Of a stretch of 64,000 nt of DNA, positions 57,178 through 64,000 are shown piece by piece (position 1 is the stretch's first letter; each line of letters begins with the position of its first letter). Both the position numbers and the translations under genes were made by a program. Where the stretch lies: NCBI GenBank assembly GCA_031423955.1, contig JANPGJ010000412.1:5641-69640 (forward strand), written 5' to 3'. The DNA comes from JAEUOS01 sp031423955. GTDB lineage: Bacteria; Pseudomonadota; Gammaproteobacteria; Burkholderiales; JAEUOS01. The notes below the pieces were generated by a model. The model was given only the letters and a program-made list of their open reading frames with translations. It was not told where the DNA came from and did no database searches.

Positions 57178-59958
57178 ATGACCAAATCAACCACGAAGTC
57201 GACACCCCGCCTGATCATCGGCGCCCTCGCCACCGCAATCCTGGTGACCGCTTGCGGTGGCGACTCGCCTGAAAAGCTCACCGCAGCCGCGCGCGAGCAT
57301 CTCAGGAAGGGCGATGTCAAGGCGGCGACCATCGAGATCAAGAATGCCCTGCAAAAAGACCCGGAGCGTGCCGCCAGCCGGCTTCTGCTGGGCCAGATAC
57401 TGCTCGAGAGCGGCGATCCGAAGTCGGCTGAACTGGAACTGCGCAAGGCAATGGAACTCAAGAGCCCGGCCGACGAGGTGATGCCATTGCTGATGCGGGT
57501 CTATCTGGCCACCGGCCAGTTCAAGCGCGCGGTGGATGAAGCCGGCAAGGCAGAGATGGGCACGCCGGAGGCGACCGCCGCGGTGCAAAACAGCCTTGCC
57601 AGCGCCCTGGCGGCCACTGGCGATCGCAAGGGTGCTGAAGCCGCGCTGGCACGGGCCCTGGAAAAGAAGCCCGACTTCGTGCCGGCCCTCCTGACCCAGG
57701 CCCGCATGTTCGCTGTCACCCGCAAGGCCGATGACGCGCTGGCGACGCTCGAGCAGGTGCTCAAGATCGATCCGGCCAATGCCGAAGCCTGGAAATTCAA
57801 GGGCGACCTGCAGATGGCGCGCAACGAGCGTGCCGAAGGCCTGGCCTCATATCGCAAGGCCGTCGAAGCGCGGCCGGACATGCTGGCCGCGCGCATGGCG
57901 ATCGTCGCCAACCTGCTGGCGCAGGCAAAACCCGAAGATGCCGGCCGTGAATTCGAGGCAATGAAAAAAGTCTCGTCCGGACATCCGCTGACGCTGTCGG
58001 CAGGCGCCCAACTGGCCTTTGCAAAAAAGGATTTCAAAACCGCGCGCGAATACTCGCAACAACTCCTGCGCGTCACCCCGGAAGCCCCGGCCGCGCTGCT
58101 GCAGGCCGGCGCGATCGAATTCCGGCTGAAGTCCTACGCACAGGCTGAAATCCTGCTTGCCAAGGTACTCAAGCAAAATCCGCAATCGCTGGCAGCGCGC
58201 CGCTGGCTGACCCTTACCTACCTTTCGACCGGCCAGGCGGCCAAGGCGGTCGAGACGCTCAAGCCGGTGCTCGCCGGCATCAACAACGACGCCACCATGT
58301 TGATGCTCGCCGGTGAAGCCTACATGCGCAATGGCGAGACCGCCCGCGCCGAAGAGTTTTTCACCACCGCCACCAAGCTCGACCCGAACGATGCGCGCAA
58401 GCGCACCAGTCTGGCGATGACCCGCTTCGCCAAGGGTGAAGCCGACACCGGCTTCGCCGAACTCGAACAGATCTCCGCCGGCGACACCGGAACCTCGGCC
58501 GACATGGCGCTGATCGCCAGCCACCTGCGTCGCGGCGAGATCGACCAGGGACTCAAGGCGATCGACGCGCTGGAGAAAAAGCAACCCGACAATCCGTTGC
58601 CGCATGAGATGCGTGGCCGCCTGTTGCTGGCCAAGCGCGACGCGGCCGGCGCGCGCAAGAGTTTCGAACGTGCGCTCGCCCTGAATCCGACCTATTTCTC
58701 CGCCGTCGCCGGCCTGGCCGCGATCGACAGCAGCGAGAAAAAACCGGCAGATGCGGTAAAACGCTTCGAGACCCTGCTCGCGGCCGAGCCGAAGAACGTC
58801 CAGGCCCAGCTTGCGATCGCCGGCTTGAAAGCACAGACCGGCGGCAGCACCGAGGAAGTCGCGGCCCTGATCAACAAGGCGATCGCCATGGGTACCGGCG
58901 AACCCGCGCCACGCCTGGCATTGATGGAACTGTATCTGCGCGCCAAGGATTTCCGCAAAGCCATTTCGGTCGGCCAGGAAGCCACTGCCGCGCTGCCCGA
59001 CCGCCCGGAAGTCCTCGACCTTCTCGGCCAGGCACAGCAAGCCGGCGGCGAACTCAACCAGGCGCTCACCTCGTACACCAAGCAGGCCGCGATGCAGCCC
59101 GGTTCGCCGCGGCCCTACCTGCGGATGGCGGAAATCAATGTCGCAGCCAAGAAACCCGACGCCGCGGCGCTGAACCTGCGCCAAGCGCTCGAAGTCAAGT
59201 CCGATCTCGTCGAAGCCCAGCGCGGGCTGATCATGCTCGACCTGCAAACCAACCAGGGCAAGAACGCGCTGGCGCTCGCGCGCGAGGTGCAAAAGCAGCG
59301 GCCCACCGAGGCCATCGGCTATAGCCTTGAGGGCGACGTCCAAGCGGCCAAAAAGGTCTGGCCCGGCGCGATCACCGCTTATCGGGCCGGGCTCAAGCAG
59401 GCGCCGGTGACCGAACTGGCGATGAAGTTGCACGGCGCGCTTTTGGCCAGCGGCAACCGGGTGGAAGCCGACCGTTTCGCCGAGGGCTGGCTCAAGGACA
59501 AACCCAAGGATTACGGCTTCCAGATGCACCTGGGCGAAGCCGCGCTGGCACGCAACGATCTTGGCGCCGCGGCGCAGCGCTTTCGCAGCCTGCTCGAAGT
59601 GATGCCGGAAAACCCGCTGCTGCTCAACAATCTGGCCTGGGTCGCCGGCAGGCAGAAAATGCCGGACGCGATCGCGCTGGCGGAAAAAGCCAACAAGCTG
59701 GCGCCCAATCAGCCGGCATTCATGGACACACTGGCGATGCTGCTGGCCGACAAGGGCGAGATCCCGCGCGCGGTCGAACTGCTGGGCCGGGCCGCCGAGC
59801 TCGCGCCGCAGGCGCCAAGCATCCGGCTCAATCAGGCGCGGGTCCTGATCAAGGCCGGCAAAAAGCGTGAAGCCCGGCTGATTCTTGAGGATCTGGCAGC
59901 GCTGGGCGACAAATTTTCGGGGCAGGCCGAGGTCGAAAAGGTGGCGCAGGATCTCTGA
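57178..59958 (+). CDS. prsT: PrsT-like TPR-repeat lipoprotein
   Basis: The 926-residue protein has a lipoprotein signal (IIGALATAILVTACGG) and about 20 or more tetratricopeptide-like repeats (LRKGDVKAATIEIKNALQKDP, stated here as positions 42-62, and many others). Length and arrangement fit PrsT, the TPR lipoprotein of the PEP-CTERM/exosortase system in Proteobacteria that make exopolysaccharide. No exosortase, PEP-CTERM protein or prsK/prsR is encoded near it, so assignment rests on architecture only; other large TPR lipoproteins cannot be excluded. The open frame extends upstream to 57013 but lacks a signal. Confidence 0.75.
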   Translation: MTKSTTKSTPRLIIGALATAILVTACGGDSPEKLTAAAREHLRKGDVKAATIEIKNALQKDPERAASRLLLGQILLESGDPKSAELELRKAMELKSPADEVMPLLMRVYLATGQFKRAVDEAGKAEMGTPEATAAVQNSLASALAATGDRKGAEAALARALEKKPDFVPALLTQARMFAVTRKADDALATLEQVLKIDPANAEAWKFKGDLQMARNERAEGLASYRKAVEARPDMLAARMAIVANLLAQAKPEDAGREFEAMKKVSSGHPLTLSAGAQLAFAKKDFKTAREYSQQLLRVTPEAPAALLQAGAIEFRLKSYAQAEILLAKVLKQNPQSLAARRWLTLTYLSTGQAAKAVETLKPVLAGINNDATMLMLAGEAYMRNGETARAEEFFTTATKLDPNDARKRTSLAMTRFAKGEADTGFAELEQISAGDTGTSADMALIASHLRRGEIDQGLKAIDALEKKQPDNPLPHEMRGRLLLAKRDAAGARKSFERALALNPTYFSAVAGLAAIDSSEKKPADAVKRFETLLAAEPKNVQAQLAIAGLKAQTGGSTEEVAALINKAIAMGTGEPAPRLALMELYLRAKDFRKAISVGQEATAALPDRPEVLDLLGQAQQAGGELNQALTSYTKQAAMQPGSPRPYLRMAEINVAAKKPDAAALNLRQALEVKSDLVEAQRGLIMLDLQTNQGKNALALAREVQKQRPTEAIGYSLEGDVQAAKKVWPGAITAYRAGLKQAPVTELAMKLHGALLASGNRVEADRFAEGWLKDKPKDYGFQMHLGEAALARNDLGAAAQRFRSLLEVMPENPLLLNNLAWVAGRQKMPDAIALAEKANKLAPNQPAFMDTLAMLLADKGEIPRAVELLGRAAELAPQAPSIRLNQARVLIKAGKKREARLILEDLAALGDKFSGQAEVEKVAQDL

Positions 59959-60124
59959 TCGCACGCAGTGACGAAATGGCCGGTCGGCGGCGCGGGGGGG
60001 AGCAACCACCTCCCCGCAGGCCGGACGGCCGGGCGACGCAAGCCGTCGGCAGGTAGCGCGCGGATTTGCTGTTTGAATCACGGTAAATCCGGCGGCACAT
60101 CGATACAGCACGTACAGCAAAAAT

Positions 60125-60146
60125 ATACTGTACAAACAAACAGTAT
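60125..60146 (+). promoter_or_regulatory. LexA operator (SOS box)
   Basis: CTGT (60128-60131), eight bases, and ACAG (60140-60143) match the CTGT-N8-ACAG LexA consensus. The flanks extend it to a symmetric ATACTGT ... ACAGTAT. It lies 45 bases before the small ORF and upstream of imuA-imuB-dnaE2, so it should repress this whole unit until DNA damage. Confidence 0.85.
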
Positions 60147-60190
60147 TTAAGATATGCTGGCTTCCCGCTAATTTTCAAGGCCGGATCGCC

Positions 60191-60421
60191 ATGCAAGCAT
60201 TTCTTCTTTCCGTCACCGTTCCGCATCGCGGCGCAACGCCTGTCGCACCTGCCACGCGCCACCCGTTCACCAGCAGCACCGCGCGTGCTTTTACCCGCAC
60301 GTTCACCCGTACGTTTACCCATCTCCGCAGCTTCATCGCCGCCGATCGTGACCGCTGGGTGCCGCTGGTATGCGGTACCGGCTTCGCCTGCCTCATGTGG
60401 CTGGACTGGCTTGCTGTCTGA
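60191..60421 (+). CDS. Unassigned small ORF with a C-terminal hydrophobic segment, SOS-positioned
   Basis: A 76-codon frame starts 45 bases downstream of the LexA box and ends 160 bases before imuA. The N-terminal 55 residues are rich in Thr, Arg, Phe and Ala and contain an imperfect TRTFTRTFTH repeat. The last 20 residues (PLVCGTGFACLMWLDWLAV region) form one likely membrane helix. A weak ribosome site (AAGG at 12 bases) precedes the ATG. I recognise no family. SOS-induced small membrane proteins that block division (SidA, DidA) or depolarise membranes (TisB) exist in other bacteria; placing this ORF with them is speculation. Alternatively it may be non-coding leader. Confidence 0.4.
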   Translation: MQAFLLSVTVPHRGATPVAPATRHPFTSSTARAFTRTFTRTFTHLRSFIAADRDRWVPLVCGTGFACLMWLDWLAV

Positions 60422-60581
60422 GCGCATGAGAATAAATCTACTGCGCGGGCCAATCTCGCACCTGCGGTGCTCGCCGTACGAGAGTACGGCTGCGCTTCTC
60501 GATGCGATCTTGACCCGCTCGCTACGATTTCTTCTCACGCTCTGATCTCTTTCCTGCGTCGCAGCAATTTCGCCCATCGCC

Positions 60582-61418
60582 ATGGGGCAGGCCCCTCTAC
60601 CCGCCAACGCAGCCGAACCGGTGTGCATTGCGCCATCGGTCACTGCGCCATCGGCCAGGTTCGCCGACGCCGCTGTCGCCGCCATTCCCGGGCTCTGGCG
60701 CGGCCGCGACCTGGCGCGCCCGGCCCGGCCCGGCATCGCCACCGGCTTTGTGCCGCTCGATGCCGAATTGCCGGGTGGTGGCTGGCCGGCCGGCGCGCTT
60801 ACCGAAATCCTGCATCGCCAGGCCGGCATCGGCGAGTTGCGTCTGTTCTTTCCGGCCCTGGGTGTGCTCGCACGCGCTGGCGCACCGATCTTCCTGCTTG
60901 AACCCCCCTGGCTGCCCTACGCTCCGGCTTTCGCCAGCGGCGGCATTCCCCCGGCCCGCCTGATCATCGTACGGCCACGCCGGCCAGCCGATGTGCTGTG
61001 GACTTGCGAGCAGATTCTCAAAGGCCTGAACGACGGCGCGCTCATCGCCTGGCCAGGGCACCTCAAGGCGCAGGAAGCGCGGCGCCTGCAACTGGCGGTC
61101 GAAGGCAAGCCGGTGCTGGCAGTGCTGATGCGGCCATCTGCGGCGGCCACCGAAGCCACCCCGGCCGCATTGCGCATCGCCCTGGAAGCCGCGCACCCGG
61201 TAGCCGGCATTGCCGGCCACACCAGCCCGCCGGGCATGCTGACGCTCAGGATTCTCAAGCGTCGTGGTGGTGTCCTGGCGCGGCCGATCGTGGTGACGCC
61301 GCCCTGCCCCCTGTTTTTGCGGCCCCTGCAACCGCCTGCGAACGATCATCCGCCCCATGTTGTGGACCGCGATCAACCTCACGCGCCTGACACTCGACTG
61401 CATTCCGCAAGCGCCTGA
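60582..61418 (+). CDS. imuA: Translesion-synthesis protein ImuA
   Basis: The 278-residue RecA/SulA-like protein belongs to the imuA-imuB-dnaE2 mutasome that performs error-prone repair under SOS control. Typical segments are VWRG-like LWRGRDLARPARPGIATGF, LPGGGWPAGALTEIL and LEPPWLPYAPAFASGGI. It starts a compact unit: the end overlaps imuB by 62 bases. The P-loop is degenerate. Upstream are the LexA box and the small ORF. Confidence 0.92.
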   Translation: MGQAPLPANAAEPVCIAPSVTAPSARFADAAVAAIPGLWRGRDLARPARPGIATGFVPLDAELPGGGWPAGALTEILHRQAGIGELRLFFPALGVLARAGAPIFLLEPPWLPYAPAFASGGIPPARLIIVRPRRPADVLWTCEQILKGLNDGALIAWPGHLKAQEARRLQLAVEGKPVLAVLMRPSAAATEATPAALRIALEAAHPVAGIAGHTSPPGMLTLRILKRRGGVLARPIVVTPPCPLFLRPLQPPANDHPPHVVDRDQPHAPDTRLHSASA

Positions 61419-62868
61419 GTGTGCTTTCGCGGTGGTCGAGAAGCGGCGCATCGCCGCGGCCAACGCACAGGCGCAGGCGGCGGGCGTGCGCAGCGGGCAA
61501 AGCCTTGCCGCCGCGCAGGCCCTGTTGCCCGCGCTCGCCTGGGCCGAACGTGAACCGGCGCGCGAGGTCGCAGCGCTTGAAGATTTGAGCCTGTGGGCGC
61601 TGCAATTCTCATCGAATGTTGCGCTCGGCCCGCCGCACACCTTGGTGCTGGAAACCGGCGGCAGCATCAAGCTGTTCGACGGCCTGCCCGAATTGCTGGC
61701 GCAGATGTCGGCAGCGCTTGCGGCGCAGGGTTTTACAGCGGTTCTGGCCTCGGCGCCGACTCCGACCGGTGCACGGATGCTGGCCAGGAGCGGATTTTCG
61801 GCGCATCCCGCGACGCCGGCCGCACTGCGTGCCGCCCTGCCCGGGCTGCCGGTCATGTGCCTTGACAGCGCAAGCGGGTTCGCTGCCACCTTCGAGACCC
61901 TGGGCTTGCGGACCGTGGCTGATGTGCTGGCCCTGCCGCGCGACGGTCTGGCGCGCCGTTTCGGCCCGCACCTGGGCGACGAAATCGACCGTGCCCTGGG
62001 CCACCGGCCAGACCCGGTGCGGCCGATCGTGGTGCCGGCGACATTCCGCAACGTGATCGCACTGCCGATACCGACCGCATCCGCCGAGACCATCCAGTTC
62101 GCCTGCGCGCGCGCCTTTCACCAGCTCGAAGGTTTCCTGCGGGCCGGCAAACAGGCCATCGACCGCATCGACCTCACCCTGCATCACGAACGCGGCAGCC
62201 GGCACAGCGGCGATGGAACGCGTCGGGAACAGTCTCTACAGCTGAATTTTTTCGAACCCAGCGCATCAGGCAAACGCTTCATGCTGATCCTGCGCGAGCG
62301 CCTGAACCACACCCCGCTCGAACAGCGGGTCGAACGCGTCACCGTGTGCGCGCCCGAACCGGTCGCTGCCGGCGAATCCACGCGCGCCCTGTTGCCCGAG
62401 CCCGGGCGCAGCGGCCACGGCCTGCAACCCCTGCTGGAGCGCCTGCACGCGCGCCTGGGCGAGGATGCCCTGTGCAGCGTCGCCGCGCATGCCGATCACC
62501 GGCCGGCCCAGGCCGGCATGCTGCAGCCGCTGGACGCACAGGCCCTGCGCCAGACGCGCGCCGCCGGTGGGCATGCCGCCTCCAGCAAGCGTGGCGACGC
62601 CGGCAATGCCGCGCTGCCCGCCTGGGGTCCGCGCCCGGTCTGGCTGGTCGAACCGCCGGCGCGCCTGGCCGAGATCGGCGGCAAACCGCATCACGACGGG
62701 CCGCTCACGCTAATGGCCGGGCCGGAGCGCATCGAATCCGGCTGGTGGGACGGCCGCGCCGTGACACGCGACTACTTCATCGCCCAGACCCGCGCGCATT
62801 CGCTGGTCTGGGTGTTTCGTGAACGCGGCCTGCCGCCGGGCTGGTTTTTGCAGGGGTATTTCGGTTGA
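61357..62868 (+). CDS. imuB: Inactive Y-family DNA polymerase homologue ImuB
   Basis: The 503-residue protein resembles Y-family polymerases but lacks the catalytic acidic residues. It begins LWTAINLTRLTLDCI, where active enzymes have a D-x-D type start. The middle has the fingers and little-finger-like parts (GLRTVADVLALPRDGLARRF and TPLEQRVERVTV), and the C-terminus (SLVWVFRERGLPPGWFLQGYFG) is strongly conserved in ImuB. ImuB is the hub that binds the beta clamp, ImuA and DnaE2. The overlap with imuA suggests translational coupling. Confidence 0.93.
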   Translation: MLWTAINLTRLTLDCIPQAPECAFAVVEKRRIAAANAQAQAAGVRSGQSLAAAQALLPALAWAEREPAREVAALEDLSLWALQFSSNVALGPPHTLVLETGGSIKLFDGLPELLAQMSAALAAQGFTAVLASAPTPTGARMLARSGFSAHPATPAALRAALPGLPVMCLDSASGFAATFETLGLRTVADVLALPRDGLARRFGPHLGDEIDRALGHRPDPVRPIVVPATFRNVIALPIPTASAETIQFACARAFHQLEGFLRAGKQAIDRIDLTLHHERGSRHSGDGTRREQSLQLNFFEPSASGKRFMLILRERLNHTPLEQRVERVTVCAPEPVAAGESTRALLPEPGRSGHGLQPLLERLHARLGEDALCSVAAHADHRPAQAGMLQPLDAQALRQTRAAGGHAASSKRGDAGNAALPAWGPRPVWLVEPPARLAEIGGKPHHDGPLTLMAGPERIESGWWDGRAVTRDYFIAQTRAHSLVWVFRERGLPPGWFLQGYFG

Positions 62869-62874
62869 GCGATC

Positions 62875-64000
62875 ATGCAAAGCAAACCGGCACTCCCGCG
62901 CTACTGCGAACTGCACTGCGTCTCCAACTTCTCGTTCCTGCGCGGCGCATCGTCCGCGCCGGAACTGGTCAAGCGCGCGCTCAAGGTCGGCTACACGGCA
63001 CTGGCGATCACCGATGAATGCTCGATGGCCGGCATCGTGCGCGCGCATGAAGCGGCGGTTGAATACGGCTTCAAGCTGATCATCGGCAGCGAGTTGCGGT
63101 TCACGCAGGACGAGGTAACCCGCGAGTCCGCGCTGCCCGCCTCGCGCATCGTGCTGTTGGCGCAATCAAAAACCGGCTATGAAAACCTGTGCGCGCTGAT
63201 CACCGCCGCGCGCCGCCGCAGCGCCAAAGGCACCTACGCGTTCGCGCGCGCCGACCTGGATTCCGGTGTGGCCGATTGCGTGTGCCTCTATGTGCCCGAC
63301 CTGCCGGTGCGCGTGCCCATCCACCTGGCGACGAGTGACGATGCCTGCGGCGCCGGCGACCTGCTTTCGGAACAACAGCGCATCGCCACGCTGGCCGCCG
63401 ATTGCGCGCGCATCGCGCGCCACTTTCCCGGCCGCATGTGGCTCGCCGCCAGTCTTGTATCCGGCCCCAACGACCGCGCCAACCGCCGTGCGGTAGAGGC
63501 GATTTCCGCGGCGACCGGCTTGTCCGTCGTCGCCACCGGCGGCGTGCTGATGCATGCACGCTCGCGCAAGGCGCTGCAGGACGTTCTCACCGCCACCCGC
63601 GTCGGCCTGACTGTCGCCGATTGCGGCCATGCGCTCGAACCCAACGGCGAGCGCCATCTGCGCACCCTGCTGGCACTCGCGCGCATCTACCCACCGGCCT
63701 GGCTCGAAGCGACCCTGCGGATCGCCGAAACCTGCAATTTCTCGCTCGATGAACTCAAGTACGAGTATCCGGAAGAACCCATTCCGCCAGGCAAGACGCC
63801 GCAAACGCACCAGACGCATCTCGCCTGGGAAGGCGCCAGGGACCGTTACCCGCAAGGCGTTCCAATGAAGATCAAGGAGAACATCGGCAAGGAATTGAGC
63901 CTCATCGCGAAACTCGGTTACGCGCCGTATTTTCTCACCGTCCACGACATCGTGCAGTTCGCCCGCGCCCAGCAACCGCCGATCCTGGCCCAAGGCCGGG
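62875..64000 (+). CDS. dnaE2: Error-prone DNA polymerase DnaE2 (partial, 3' end outside the window)
   Basis: The frame opens at ATG 62875, 6 bases after the imuB stop, and remains open to the window end (375 codons). It begins YCELHCVSNFSFLRGASSAP, the PHP-domain start of DnaE2, and continues with ALAITDECSMAGIVRAHEAA and IKENIGKELSLIAKLGYAPYF (given in part). DnaE2 is the catalytic subunit of the SOS mutasome with ImuA and ImuB. Its lack of a stop is due to truncation by the window edge only. Confidence 0.95.
   Translation, partial: MQSKPALPRYCELHCVSNFSFLRGASSAPELVKRALKVGYTALAITDECSMAGIVRAHEAAVEYGFKLIIGSELRFTQDEVTRESALPASRIVLLAQSKTGYENLCALITAARRRSAKGTYAFARADLDSGVADCVCLYVPDLPVRVPIHLATSDDACGAGDLLSEQQRIATLAADCARIARHFPGRMWLAASLVSGPNDRANRRAVEAISAATGLSVVATGGVLMHARSRKALQDVLTATRVGLTVADCGHALEPNGERHLRTLLALARIYPPAWLEATLRIAETCNFSLDELKYEYPEEPIPPGKTPQTHQTHLAWEGARDRYPQGVPMKIKENIGKELSLIAKLGYAPYFLTVHDIVQFARAQQPPILAQGR

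Noticed and set aside
57847..60135. A long open frame of over 760 codons on the minus strand
   Set aside because: It is antisense to the TPR lipoprotein and reads as low-complexity Gly/Arg/Phe text without domains.
60290..60320. Imperfect repeat encoding TRTFTRTFTH
   Set aside because: Only two short copies; noted inside the small ORF but not a repeat element in its own right.

Overview
The window is GC-rich chromosomal DNA (about 60-65 % G+C by eye), densely packed on both strands. It most resembles a betaproteobacterium, probably of the order Burkholderiales. The evidence is the two Bug-type periplasmic binding proteins, the rpe/gph/trpEG association, a 68-residue omega subunit, the gmk-rpoZ-spoT operon beside yicC and a kinase/PP2C pair, and a LexA-linked imuA-imuB-dnaE2 cassette. 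This placement rests on family and synteny knowledge, not on a database search. I see no rRNA, tRNA, CRISPR array, prophage or intact insertion sequence.

Layout. (1) 1-2.3 kb: two hypothetical exported or membrane proteins and a CRP/FNR regulator. (2) 2.5-5.5 kb: gph, then a probable Trp-rich leader peptide with hairpins, then trpE and trpG (all minus strand). (3) 5.6-12.9 kb: a catabolic block with an amidohydrolase, an operon of CitE-like lyase, Bug protein and class III CoA transferase, an IlvD/Edd sugar-acid dehydratase and a second Bug protein. This block lies between gph and rpe, which are usually neighbours in Betaproteobacteria. (4) 12.9-20.4 kb: rpe, FGGY kinase, folD, oligopeptidase A, a periplasmic glutaredoxin-like protein, exonuclease III and a lipoprotein. 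(5) 20.5-22.2 kb: sulfide-oxidising flavocytochrome c (flavoprotein plus cytochrome). (6) 22.3-28.5 kb: clpA/clpS, a cold-shock gene with a recognisable promoter, a pseudouridine synthase, a Lys-rich exported peptide, DUF192, yqeY and rpsU.

(7) 28.5-34.3 kb: a czcCBA heavy-metal efflux operon lying between rpsU and tsaD. (8) 34.5-36.6 kb: tsaD, plsY, folB. (9) 37-41.8 kb: the prkA-yeaH-spoVR stress module. (10) 41.9-45.5 kb: ybaK, xerD, ogt, a chalcone-isomerase-like protein and a quinone oxidoreductase. (11) 45.6-51.8 kb: spoT, rpoZ, gmk, yicC, then a protein kinase and PP2C phosphatase. (12) 51.9-57 kb: two small cytochromes c, MoxR ATPase, a GNAT, a CoxE-like VWA protein, GST and an alpha/beta hydrolase. 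(13) 57.2-60 kb: a PrsT-like TPR lipoprotein. (14) 60.1-64 kb: a LexA box, a small unassigned ORF, imuA, imuB and the start of dnaE2, which runs off the window.

The best candidates for undescribed biology are the trpE leader and attenuator candidate, the small SOS-positioned membrane ORF between the LexA box and imuA, the amidohydrolase lacking the first His of its metal motif, and the VWA protein with a degenerate MIDAS motif encoded next to MoxR. No single large novel system stands out; most of the window is recognisable core or accessory metabolism.
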